Shown: in pieces, positions 24,717 to 35,712 of the stretch
How the letters are laid out: each line of letters opens with the position of its first letter
Position numbering within the stretch: position 1 is the first letter of the stretch
DNA from: Gymnopus androsaceus JB14
Taxonomy: Eukaryota > Basidiomycota > Agaricomycetes > Agaricales > Omphalotaceae
Length of the DNA: 64,000 nucleotides
Direction of reading: 5' to 3'
NCBI GenBank assembly: GCA_009733575.1
Contig: ML769589.1
Span: forward strand, 1-64,000
Program-made: the position numbers and the translations under genes
Notes under the pieces: model-generated
What the model was told of the DNA's origin: nothing
Databases searched by the model: none
What the model saw: only the letters and a program-made list of their open reading frames with translations

Positions 24717-24810
24717 ATTTGTGACATCGTGGATATCGTGTAAATATCATTCTCGATATCCAGAAATCGTGGATCCGCGACATCTCGACGTCCACGATAT
24801 CATTACAAAT
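24717..24810. repeat. cluster of inverted CGTGGATATCGTG-like words
   Basis: ATCGTGGATATCGTG, CTCGATATCCAG, ATCGTGGATCCGCGAC, and the reverse-oriented GTCCACGATATC occur within 94 bp and can pair in several ways. Could be a MITE remnant or a regulatory site cluster; no function can be assigned. Confidence 0.45.
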
Positions 24811-25568
24811 ATTCTCTCCAAGTTTTTTCAAAAAATACTCACAATTTCTTCAAATTTTTATGGGTAGGGAAATTATAAGGAAATTGAGAGAAAATTTTAA
24901 ATTTTGTTCATGTAACTTTTATGACCTTATTTTGAGACTGTTCCGAAAAACATTAACATAACCTGGGCGCGTAAAGCAGAAGAAAATTGTTACTTTTATT
25001 ACCCTAACCATAGCCAGGTTAATTAAGGAATACTTTCAATAAATGGCTGGATGAAAAGTGATAAATTTCTTAAATTTCTTTCCCCTTTCGGCGGCGCTCA
25101 TACGCAAATAAAATTGTGCAGATTTTAACAATAACCTTCGTATTTCTTCACCTTATTCAGGCGCTGAACACGTGGCGGAAATAGTCTATATCCTCGTCAT
25201 ATTTTCAGTATATTTTCGGTCCGTTTATGCTCTCATCCCTGCAGTGTGCTAGACGTGCACCGTGTAAGTTCCTGTCACAATTGATTGTGGATTTCAGGCT
25301 AATTTTTGCGCTTGATTTCCCTTCTGCTATGATCGGTTATGATCCACTGTACCATACGAGTATATCCTAACCTGAGGTGGCCACCAACGTTAGCTCCAAC
25401 CCTCAATGCCAAGAAATTCACATTTGAATGGGCTTACCGCTGAGTCCCGTTATTCTGGCTGTTAGTATGTGGCGGCGGCGCCTACCGGCCGTGTCTCTTT
25501 CTTTCTTGCTCCTTTTGACCTTCTTAGGCTTGTCATTGTTTATTGGTAAGTGGTCATGCCTGCGGTGG

Positions 25569-25576
25569 TATAAAAG
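25569..25576 (+). promoter_or_regulatory. TATA box of the DUF6532-like gene
   Basis: TATAAAAG, about 115 bp before the ATG at 25691 and followed by a long pyrimidine-rich tract, a common layout in basidiomycete promoters. Confidence 0.5.
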
Positions 25577-25690
25577 GTGCGCTCTGACCCTGTTGACTTC
25601 GTGTTTCCTTCTTTCTTCCCACTTTCATTGTTCTTTTTTCCCGTTCTTTTTTCTCATATTTTCCCTGTCTCTCTCTCATCCAAAATCATA

Positions 25691-27997
25691 ATGGCTCGTT
25701 CCGGTATGTTCGTTGCTTCTTTTCACTATGTGGTACTGACTTTATCTTTGTTTATAATTCAGGTCTGACTCGAAGCATCACTGTTGCTAGTCAGCCACAA
25801 ACTCGTGCAGCAAAGGCAGCAGCCTCTTCGAAAGGCCCAATCACTAGGGCCAAGCCTCCCTCACTGCTGAAAACAAAAGCTCTGTCCACGAAACGCAAGA
25901 ACACTGAGCAACGTTCTTCAAGCCCCATACATCTCTCAGCTGCGGATGAAAGGGCTTTGGCCATCCTAAAAAAAAGGAAGTCTGACGCTGCCCGAAAAGC
26001 TGAACAAGCTCGCCAGCTAGGTTCTTTTTTTTGCATTGATTTTCTTTTTGTTTCTTGTTGATGAGTCCATATATAGTAATACATGAAGCAGCCGCTGCTA
26101 TGGCTGATGCTGACAGCGAAGAAGATGAGGAGGAAAGCCAGGGTGAAGAAGACCAGCCACAGGTTGATCAATGCTCCACCGATGAGGAAGATGAAGTTAT
26201 CTTCGGAGGTACTCCAGTCCCACTCACATCCCCTCGTCAACAACAAGATGACAAGGAGTCGGATGAGGATGCAGCATTTTTTGCCGATACTTTTGGGAGT
26301 GAGTGCCTTCTCTCGTTCATTTTAAAAGCAGCTTTACTCATGTTTCCCTGCTTGTAGCTGGTAACTTGCACGGTGAGTGTATTTTCAGAATGGTCACCCT
26401 ATACTAACATTTCTTTCTTTCTTCTTAGGCCATGATAGTGATAAAGAACATCAGATGCTAGCCAGAAATCTCTTTGAAAAAGGGGATAGGGGATACCACC
26501 AACTCAATGAATATTGATGAACCCAACAATAATGTACGTTTTTTCTTTTCTAGTTTGCTTTTTCATGATCAACTGGCATGTCCTTTTTAGATCCGTGTTT
26601 CTTCTTCACCTGTCCCTTCTACTCCCAGCAAGAAGATGACTGCTTTGCAACGTCTCCGCCAGCGCCTTGCACTCAATATATCCCCCTCCCGCAGCAAGTC
26701 TAGTGGGGTCGGATCTCCTGCAGCAACGCGCCGTCGTCGTAGCTCAAAGATCACCAATGATCATTTTACACCCAGGACTCTTAGCCTTGCTCTTGCTGGC
26801 AAGAAGAGTGCTCGTTGTGAGACAACAATGGTGGATGCTTTTCCTGGGGACAAGCATAAGTTCTTCCTCGGTATCCTTCACAAACTAGCTACCACTGAAA
26901 AGGATGGACCCCTTTACCAGGCTTATGGATGTGTGCTAGCCAACATGGATCTCCAGAAAGATCTGGTTTTATTTGTGAGTTTTTTATGTCCGTTTCATTA
27001 TTATTATGATTTTTGCTCATTGTTTCTTTGTAGTTGGGATATGCTCGAGGCGGGATATTTACTGGCTTCATTAGCCGTGCATGTCAATGGGTTCCAAGTT
27101 GTTTTGGATTACCTGGAACAATGGCCGCTGTAGAGGTGAGAGATCTTGTCCAATGGATTGCCCATGATGGGAGATTCAAGTACGGAGAGATTGATCCTGT
27201 GGTATGTGTTTCTTCTATTGCTTGTTTTACCTTCTAACATTGCCTATAAGAACCGCACATACAACACAAAGCTTCCCTTTGGGTCTGAGGGGATTGCTCA
27301 CATTCTTCGACTGGAAGTGTTTGCATCAAAAGGAGGTGCTAACATTGATGTTTTCCGTGAGGTTGTTGCAGCAGGTAGGATCAGGGGTCCAACAATTGCC
27401 CTCATGCTCACCTGTGTAAGTATTTTATTTCATGCCGATTCCATCTGTTCATCCCTTTCTTAGATTGAGCATGCACTCAATGAGTACTCTGATGGTGTTC
27501 ACCGCCATGCAGAGTTCTCTGATGCAGCCAGATCTCGGTGAGTCATTTCTTCCTCCACTATTGTTATTACTTACATGAGTATTATTACAGGTATTTGTTT
27601 CACCTATCCTCATATAACAAGATTGCTGTTGCTGCTCCCACATGGGCCGAAAACTTTGAGATTAGTCTTTACAAGCTGATCATGTATGTTTCCCACCTTT
27701 GTGTCTCATTCATACTCTTATGATGTTTCTCTCAGTACCCAGTCTAATAAGGCTTTCTTGCTTGATGTTCAAGCTGATGACTTGAATGAGGTTGATGTTG
27801 CTGGGTTAGAGGCAGATGCGGTTGCAGAAAAGGACCTGGTCTCAGTGGGATCTTTTGCTGTTGGTGAATCCTCTGCTGCTTCTATCACTGCTACTGCTCC
27901 TGGGCCTCCCATTGCTGCTACTGCTAGTCCCACCACTATTACCACTGTCCCTGCCCCCACTGCTTCTCTGGCTTCTGCCACTCATGCTGCTACATAA
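25691..27997 (+). CDS. DUF6532-like protein, one apparent frameshift
   Basis: A multi-exon gene with introns of about 45-60 nt. Order: basic N-terminus (GLTRSITVASQPQTRAAKAA), acidic stretch (DSEEDEEESQGEEDQ), Ser/Arg-rich part, then a folded region from KHKFFLGILHKLATTEKDGP through FASKGGANIDVFREVV, GPTIALMLTCIEHALNEYSD and YLFHLSSYNKIAVAAPTWAE. This resembles the C-terminal domain of agaricomycete DUF6532 proteins, an expanded family of unknown role. The tail is Ala/Thr/Pro low complexity. Near 26475, in the run AAAAAGGGG, one base must be skipped to pass from GHDSDKEHQML to TTNSMNIDEPNNN; this may be a sequencing error. TATA box at 25569. Confidence 0.65.
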
Positions 27998-28414
27998 TTT
28001 TCTTTTTGTTACTTTATTTATTTATTTATTTCTTTGGTCAATCCTTTTATACTCTCATTGTCACCTTGCATATTGAACCACTATAATTGTTCTATATGCT
28101 TTCATATATTACTTATCTAGGTAGTAGTTAAGTCCTTCAGTAATACCAATTTCTTTGCCCTCATCTGGGATATTCAACTAGCGGTGTTTCCTAAGATTGG
28201 CTTCACTGGACTGTGGCTAGTTTCAAGCTGATTTTAAGTACTCTTAAGGTTGACTTAAACCTGGCTTTGGGCAACTGCAGTGTACTTTAAGTTCTCGGAA
28301 GTGTGCTTAAAGTTGACTTATGCCACTTTATAGTTTCCTCCTCAAAGTACACTTTAGGTTAACTTGAAGTACTCTTGATATAAAGTTACCTCAAAGTACA
28401 CTTGAAGTTAACTT

Positions 28415-28599
28415 TGTTAGAGAATGAGCAAGCATGGTTGGTACAACTCCGTAGGAGGTTAACAGCAAGGGAATCGATGGGGGAAAAGGAAGCAAGATTG
28501 ATTAACAGGTTGTACATATGTGTTTATATAGATAAGTAAATAGGGGGTATACATGGTGTGCGGAGCGGCCGGACAACCACTGGCCGAGTATTTCCAACA
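28415..28599 (-). repeat. 3' LTR (left copy)
   Basis: 185 bp, TGTTAGAGAA...TTTCCAACA on the plus strand, preceded by the target duplication AACTT. Contains GTGTTTATATAGAT, a TATA-like stretch. Confidence 0.9.
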
Positions 28600-28701
28600 C
28601 TCCCACTTGTACGGTCGCGTAGCAAACATAAATGAAAGGTAAAGTAAGCAATAAAATGAAATAAACAAATAAGAAGCATACAGCTATGCTCCCACTGAAT
28701 C

Positions 28702-29550
28702 CTAGAATGGTAGTAACTTCTCCGAACTACCTAGTTCATCATCATAGACATCGATGGGAGTTGAAACTGTACCGGCCATGACCTTCTGATTCTCTGGGCA
28801 CATGTGCTGGTAGTGACCGCGCTTCTGACACTTGTAGCAAGTAACCTCCGAAATTGGGCGACGGACGTAAGGGCGGGCAGCTAAAGCGGCAACTCCAGAC
28901 TTTGAACTCTCTTCATCGGAGTCAGCATTAACAGCAACAAAGTTTTGGAGGCGGGCAGTAACATAGGTGATGTCTCCAGACTGTGGGTCTCCATCAAGTG
29001 AGGTAGCGACTGGTTTGTATGAGGCGGGGAGCGACGAAAGGATGCACGCGATAATCAGGTTGGATGAGATACTCTCTCCAAGACTTTCGAGGAGGTCTCC
29101 ATATTGGCGAATGGTTTTGATATGAGTCTCAATTGAAATGTTGTCCTTCTTCCAGGTATGCATCATCTTCCGGTAGATTGCTGTAAGCAAACCCAGTCCC
29201 TTCACAATATGATAGTTTCGCAATTTCTCCACCATGGTGAGGGAGTCATCATCGATACCCTTGATGTGAACGTATTGATCAGCATCCAAACTTTCAACAA
29301 CAATTGACGCCGCAAGGTCCCTCTTTGTTTTCCATGCCTTCCACACCTTGCCATTCCTTCCAGACGTAGGCTCAGGCTCAACCGGCTGTCCAACTAAGTC
29401 GACTTCTTAACCAGCACTCTCTGTTGTCCACCTCTCAATAAATCCCAACACTTCTTTCCTTCTCAGTTCAGCTCTTCTCTGGATCAACCAGTTTCTGAAT
29501 AAATCCTCTCCCTTGTTATCCTTCAAGATAATCTTCTGCAAGTCAGGCAT
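28702..29550 (-). pseudogene. Copia-type gag with zinc knuckle and one in-frame stop
   Basis: From MPDLQKIILKDNKGED (29550) the frame runs through a UBN2-like capsid region (RDLAASIVVESLDADQYVHI, YGDLLESLGESISSNLI, ILSSLPASYKPVATSL) to a CCHC zinc knuckle, CYKCQKRGHYQHMC, near 28840-28800. It ends at 28702. A TAA at 29407-29409 interrupts it after TTESAG, with the frame continuing EVDLVGQPVEPEPTSGR, so the first quarter is cut off unless read through. No pol follows. The nucleocapsid finger is intact. Confidence 0.8.
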
Positions 29551-29793
29551 AATGAATGGGGCAACAACAAAACAGTCCACAACAATAAACGGGGCTCCCA
29601 CTGGAACCGGCAACACACAATGGGCGTAGAAACGTGGTAACGGTCACAACAAGTGCAGGGATATGACGGGTGTAGAGACGCAGTTACGGGCACGCAATGT
29701 GCAGATGGACAACGGGCGTGTAAACGTGGTGATGAACAGGGGTGAGCCAAGGTATGGAATAATCAGTAGCTCAAGAGGCCCAGTCTCATAATC

Positions 29794-29978
29794 TGTTAGA
29801 GAACGAGTGAGCACGGTCGGTACAACTCCGTAGGAGGTTAACGGTGAGGGAATCGATGGGGGAAAAGGAAGCAAGATTGATTAACAGGTGGTACATACGT
29901 GTTTATATAGATAAGTAAATAGGGGGTATACATGGTGTGCGGAGCGGCCGGACAACCACTGGCCGAGTATTTCCAACA
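29794..29978 (-). repeat. 5' LTR (right copy)
   Basis: 185 bp, nearly identical to the left LTR, followed by the target duplication AACTT at 29979-29983. Inside it on the minus strand comes GATTATGAGACTGGGCC, where a primer-binding site would sit. Confidence 0.9.
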
Positions 29979-31083
29979 AACTTGAAGCACTCTTCATGTA
30001 TACTTGAGTATCCTTATGACAACCTCAGGGGAGTTTAAAGATGATTCAAGCAAACATAAGGAGAACTTTGAGAACTTAGCCATCACTTAGGATGACTTGA
30101 GTACACTTAAAGTGTACTTAACAAGCTTATGGAGCAATCTGGTGGACTCTAGCATGTTTAGGTGAGCTTCAGGCTCATTTAAGTCTCTTTAAGAGCTTAC
30201 CCAAGTCAACCTTATATACTTATGTGTATCTTCAAGTGGCCTAGGTGAGCCTCAGGTCACCTGAAGTATTTTAATATCCAATACTTTGCCTTAAGTCACT
30301 CAAGGGTCCTAGTCGACTTATATGCTTTCAGGGTGCTTATGCCACTGAAATCTACCTGTGCCCACCTAAGCCTAGGGGGTATTTTCCTGATGGTGTCAGT
30401 ACGGTTGTCATAATGGATGAGTTACGTACGCATGGATTAATTACTTACAATGGATTAACTACTTATAATGATTAACTATTTACAATGATTAACTATCTAC
30501 AATGATTAGTATCTAATGGCGGATTGACCACCTACAAAGGTAAGCAGATCAATAGTGCTCTAGTCATTGTTCTAATTAATTGTTTCGGATATAAAAGGCA
30601 ATTTCAGTTGAGATCTGAGTTAGTTAATCAAAACCTGGTTGTCTTACAGTTACACTCTTCTTAGGCAGTGAGGTGCCCAAAGAAGACGCCAGCCAAATTT
30701 TGCCTCTGTTTCTAACAATCAAGAACAAGCTTTACACTCTTCTTAGGCAGTGAGGCGCCCAAAGAAGACGCCGGCCTGATCATCTCTGGCAGTAAACGTA
30801 TAAATAGAATTTTGGATGTTAGGGAGTTGTGCAGCCCTTGCATTACAGTATAATGAGGGTATAAATGGTTGAGAGAGCTATCATCATTAGGACAAACAGA
30901 TTTTTGAGCACTCGTGTAAAGAGCAAAGAGGAAAGGTGGAATGAGCGCCAATCCGCCTGATTGGCTTGGGCGCTAGTGTTTCTGAGGACATTGGCGTTGA
31001 AACCTGCTAAATCAATGCTAAATATAGCCAACCACATGGCTTGGCTATATATTTTTATACACTTTCTCAAAGGATCTGAGATA

Positions 31084-31370
31084 CAGTGATCTTGGAGTCC
31101 TTGAGCCACAGCTTTGATTTTTGCATGCGGAACTTGCTGCATTACATTTTGAACATATCTAAGTAGATAGAAATAATCCAAAGGTTCTGAAACAACGACT
31201 GAGCTACTTTAAGGACCATCAGACAAAGGGCAAGTAATTACTGTTATTTTTTCTTGAATTCAGGTCAAAATTTGTATGTAGTCCTTGAGCCATGCTGTAT
31301 TCTATTCAATCCAATACAAATACGTCATGGCTCAAGGACTCCAGGTGGCTCAAGGACTCCATGATCACTG
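31084..31370. mobile_element. Tc1/mariner-like MITE in left arm A
   Basis: Terminal inverted repeats start CAGTGATCTTGGAGTCCTTG (31084) and end with CAAGGACTCCATGATCACTG (31370), one mismatch apart, flanked by TA on both sides (31082-31083, 31371-31372). 287 bp, no coding capacity. A second internal hairpin repeats the CCTTGAGCCA word. The same element is in the right arm at 36174-36459, so it predates the arm duplication. Confidence 0.75.
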
Positions 31371-31853
31371 TATGCTTCAATGATTCATATATTTATTTTT
31401 TCTCTTTTACACACTGCAAAGTGCGGAGGAGTCCAGAACAATGTCAACGCTAGTTCATACGGACGCTCAGTAAACCGGCACAAAAGTCCGGAATACTGGC
31501 TCAAGCGGCATGCTGTCATATGCTCCGCAGATCAAGTCTCGCCATGCCGGAAGCGGCTTATAAAATGACGTGACAGCGGCATGCTGCCGCTTGAAGTCGC
31601 GAGTGTCGCAACACTCAACACTAGTCTTGAGCTTGAAGCTCCATTAAATCTATAAGTATGGCGGATTCGATACGTCAAGACTCAACGTCAAGATCCAACG
31701 TTAAGACCCAATGCAAACAACTCACCTCGGCTGAGTCGGAACCGACTCATTCAAACTCGGTCCTTACAACTACCCCGGATTGAGAATTGAAACTCGGGCT
31801 TGGTACGCGCTAATTGTACCAAAAGGACCGTAATGGCCTAATTTGGGACATGC

Positions 31854-33460
31854 TTAGTAAGATAACAAGCAATTGAGGAGACTCAGAATGGGACTCACAC
31901 AACCTGAAATAATGCATAGATTCGGAACCAGACCGACGAAATCTGATATTTTACCGTTATAAAACGACTTCAAGCGCTGAAGAAAATTACACGAACCAAC
32001 CAGACATCCTGGCAGAATCAAGTTGAGGAATAGCCAAAATGAATTCACAATGCGGAGCGCACATACCAAGTGCTGGACTTCCAGGGAAGATACCTCGAAT
32101 GGTCGGGAGCGCAAATAGACCTGCAAAGAGCAGCGCAATGCTAGTAGATTCAAGCCCCCTGTTAGTTACTTATATCCCTATGTGATCCGAAGTCAACCCA
32201 CCCATCCGATCCAGAAACTTCACGATGAGGAAGCACATTTAAAATTGACATGTACAGTAAGCTCAAAGTTACAAGCCCTACAAAAGTTTTTGTCAATATT
32301 TGAAACAAGGGAGGATAGTGGAGTTTATATTAGACAACTCACAATTGAATATGATCAGAAGACTCCAACTATGACAGCTGAATGTCTATTGAGGTAGATG
32401 TAAGTGGTGATCCTCCCCGCTTGGTCCGGAAGATCCAAAAAGGTGTAATCAGACTTGGAAACCCATTGGCTACTTCTAGGATTGAATATACTGGCGCCAG
32501 CCATTGGAATAGTATTGTTTGTGTCCGTTTTCAACTGCGGTCATGATGAATGATAGACCGTACCTAGTGGAAAGTATCAGAGAGGCCGAGAGCAAAGAGA
32601 ATAATAGATAAGAGCGCACACACCACACCAATCGAAAGGATATACAATTTCACTCTCAAAACCATGAGAATTCGTTTGTGAGGACCAGATATTGTACAAA
32701 TCTGTTGTGATGACTTGTTTAATATCATAATTCTGCGGGCCGTTCAGGAGGCCTAGGTTTGTTGCGTTGTAATAAGCGGAGCTGTAGTTGAGCAGGGCAG
32801 TGGACAATATCGAGGTTGGCACTCCCGTCCTTTGCGATTCCATCTCTATACATAGGAATACGGAAAGTGTGAATAGCACGAAATCGAGAACAATGTTACT
32901 TACGCATTCAAGAAGAATGAGACATCCTTTTTCAAGAATCCTAAATCTTGACAAGCACCATCCCCACCGACGAATGATACACCACAGATGTATGGGATCC
33001 AAAAAATAGCTTAGCAAGTACATTTCATGGTAAGCAACGGCTTTTGGTGTCAACAGAGAAAAGGAATGTTTCATATTCACTTAACATTTTCGAGTCAGTG
33101 TCCCATTCTTGTATATCACCATACAGTAGAACCTAGCAAACGACACCCGTCCTTGAGATCAATGCTAGAGCACACTTAAGTTATAAACATTTGTTACATA
33201 CCCCATCTCTCGGAGGAGCACCCGTGTTCGAAATAGGTTGAAATGCATCTGGGGATCCATGTATCACAAGCGTAGCCAGTCCGAAACCCAAGAAGATAGC
33301 CAAGACGGTAACAGAGATGCCAATCATAGCCATAGCATATATGCATCCTAAGCTTCTCCATGTACAAGAAGGGATTGGTTCGCTGGGGGACCGTGACGAA
33401 GCAGTCGTGTCAGGAGGGACACGTCAAGGCGCAAGGTGAGATGGTCCGAAGTGTCTACAA
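31854..33460 (-). pseudogene. cassette gene B, copy 1 (multi-TM protein), damaged
   Basis: Same exon order as copy 2: an N-terminal membrane segment near 33350-33270, an extracellular-type region (STALLNYSSAYYNATNLGLL at 32810-32750) and hydrophobic C-terminal segments ending near 31854. Relative to copy 2 it has lost about 8 bases after KLRM near 33345, which shifts the frame inside the first membrane helix, and has extra bases near 32527 and 32567. Not expected to give a full product. The extracellular stretch is also changed (VIHGSPDAFQPISNTGAPP). Confidence 0.65.
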
Positions 33461-35041
33461 GCACCTGGACTAAGAGTGAGAGGGGTTTTCGAGGTATTGG
33501 GGCTGGCCGAAGAGATTCTCGACACGGGAGTGACGTTCACGTAGATAGACAACGGCGAGAATGAATGAAAGAATTACTCAATGCGATAATTCAAGTAGCC
33601 GTGGAGGAATAAGAATGACAGACGAGCGCTGCGGCTACGACAAGCTTCCCACTCGGTGGGTACCTACTAGTTCGGGCATGAGCCTTGATACTTGTAAATT
33701 GGTGCATAAAGTAAGAGATATGGATGAATTTGATTTCTGATCGGGTCGGATTAGACTTTGAATTGCATCCCTGCATAGGAACCATAAATCAAGCATTCAA
33801 CCGTCTTTCCTATGCAAAAAATGCTGGGAATGGGCCCAGTATGTTGTCTTCACCTCCCCAAAAATTATACCAAGTAATCAATTCGGTCCAATTGTAAGTA
33901 ATAATAAAATGAAGGAATAGAAGTACTGAGATCTTGATCAAATTATGTATGAACCAAACAATAAAGAAGAAAAGAAGACAAGGTTATTGAGAGTTCAATG
34001 AAGACTAATGTAGACGTCAGGTGCACTAGCAAAAAGACGAGAAAATGTATCAGAAAATTGAATTATCTTCATTCTCAATATTTGAGCTCGAAAAATTCTT
34101 GTGATGATCCTAACGGAGGACACCTCAGAACCAGATTTTGAATTTCGATTATTGATGATTTTTTGATGCATTTTGATGATTTGATGTCCCTGTTCGCGCC
34201 TGACGCCTACTTTACTAAAAAAAACTCAAAGAAGGTCTTGCCGCGGAATACTAAAGCTAGCAAACCTCAGAACCTGCGTTGCTGTTGCGTATCGCGTAGC
34301 ACATGCTGGTGGCGCTTGATTAGGACCTGCTGCAGCTCTGCTTTCAGTGAGGCTCGCCCTTGCTAACTTCAAATACTTACTGTCACGCTTCCCGGGCCAG
34401 CGCTTTTCTGAGCTTCTGAACACCTTCCCAGGCGCTTACTTCAGTGTGAACAAGTTCAGTGAGGTACAATAGCGAGAAAATACATTTTGGTGCGTACTCC
34501 CTCATCCTTCATGAATGACACATTCCGCTCCTTCTTGATGGGATCGAGTTATATCAATCAACTATGTACTCCGATCGTTCCCTCAGCGTGGCATTGTGGA
34601 TCACTGACCCGAGCTGATACTATCGCGAGATCCGGAAAAATCTCCTCGAGACGTCTTGAGGAGTGTGAACTCAGAATTGAGCTCCCATGTCATCTTGAAA
34701 GTGAACAAGTGACCGGATATTAGAACTGAGTTTCCATGCATGGTATCGTATACGCTACATTCACTTGCAGAGGAAGCAGTGACTTTTCTGTTATTGAGTG
34801 TCTGTACTGACATTGTAATACAGTACGAAACCTAGAAACCTAGATCAAGTACAGAGCACCCTCTTCAACTACTGCTCTTTGCCAGCATATCCAGACTCCT
34901 GTTTTTATGCACCCGCAGAAGAAGGAGAAGAATAAGGATGTAATGATGTGCATTATAAGTCACACGCATAAATATACAGTTGTATTGAGCTACTTACCAT
35001 CGAATTATCTGTGAAATTATCCAAGCTCGTGATACACGGCT

Positions 35042-35703
35042 TCAAAGGTCATATCCTGAGCCTGGTGGTGGGCCCGGTGGCTACGAGATACCATAAGTCA
35101 GGACGGAAGAGAGAGAAAAAATAGGAAGAAGGACAGCATAATAAGCATACTCACAGGAGGATAATGTCTACCTCCATCGTTGACATGATCACCTTTCATC
35201 GGTACGAAAGATCCGGTGGTGCCGAATATCCATCTGTACACTGTCTGATTAGGATACCCTATCGAATACGTCGGAGGCGATGGTGTGATAAGAGGGACAC
35301 TAGTATTAGTAGGTGCAGTATTCCGAGATCCTGTTTGAAAATCTGGTATGGAGTTGGCCGTCGTCGGAGAATAATTAACATCGATGAGAGTGATAAGGAA
35401 AAGGCCCACTAAGTCGTTGATATGTCAGTAGGTAATCGCGAACGCAGCGCGGGACCAGAAGGACCCAAACTCAAAGAGAAGCCATATTGAACAAAGCAAC
35501 AAGTATACGTACCGACAACAGACACTACGACTATCTTCCAAGTGGGTCCAAGAGCTGATATGGTCATTATTATGGACCCCCGAGTGATGAACAATGATGA
35601 CACCATTAACCAAAGAGGAGAGGATCAAGACAATGATGAATCTAGTCAAAGTTAAAGTGAGAAGTGGGACTCGGAGAGTTTGAGGCATAATGATGGGAGA
35701 CAT
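35042..35703 (-). pseudogene. cassette gene A, copy 1 (small membrane protein), frameshifted
   Basis: Starts MSPIIMPQTLRVPLLTLTLT as in copy 2, but an extra base near 35547 shifts the frame in the second membrane helix, and the next exon has several further one-base insertions (near 35380, 35360 and 35230). The C-terminal exon still encodes PPGPPPGSGYDL. Copy 2 shows the intact reading. Confidence 0.7.
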
Positions 35704-35712
35704 GGACTTCTC

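Larger units (their letters stand above)
24571..25690. other. AT-rich intergenic region
   Basis: About 1.1 kb of AT-rich DNA between the zinc-finger gene and the DUF6532-like gene. It holds the palindromic ATATCGTG cluster at 24717-24810 and, near its right end, a TATA box and a CT-rich tract (25605-25680) typical of a fungal promoter and 5' UTR. Confidence 0.5.
28415..29978 (-). mobile_element. gag-only LTR retrotransposon (TR-GAG-like, Copia-type)
   Basis: Two 185-bp LTRs (28415-28599 and 29794-29978) begin TG and end CA and differ at few positions. A 5-bp target duplication AACTT lies at 28410-28414 and 29979-29983. The element reads on the minus strand: right LTR, internal region with a gag frame, then a polypurine tract AGTGGGAG just before the left LTR. 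The internal region is only about 1.2 kb and has no protease, integrase or reverse transcriptase. It therefore belongs to the non-autonomous class with terminal repeats and a GAG domain. It is inserted in the left arm of inverted repeat A. Confidence 0.9.
28190..31836. repeat. left arm of long inverted repeat A, split by an LTR element
   Basis: At least 30211-31836 is the near-identical reverse complement of 35713-37334, with only small indels noticed. Homology reaches the assembly gap on the right, so the true arm is longer. DNA at 28190-28414 and 29979-30210, on both sides of the inserted LTR element, shares the same density of CTTAAGT/AAGTACACTT words and probably continues the arm. The arm holds a tandem duplication of about 80 bp (30648-30775, unit containing CACTCTTCTTAGGCAGTGAG), a short coding-like frame (SSLNHLYPHYTVMQG), and a Tc1/mariner-like MITE at 31084-31370. 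Confidence 0.7.

Noticed and set aside
25428..25768. Hydrophobic plus-strand frames upstream of the DUF6532-like gene
   Set aside because: They translate the pyrimidine-rich 5' UTR and promoter, which gives Leu/Phe/Ser runs by composition.
27816..28076. Leucine-rich frame at the end of the DUF6532-like gene
   Set aside because: Shadow of the Ala/Thr/Pro-rich tail in another frame.
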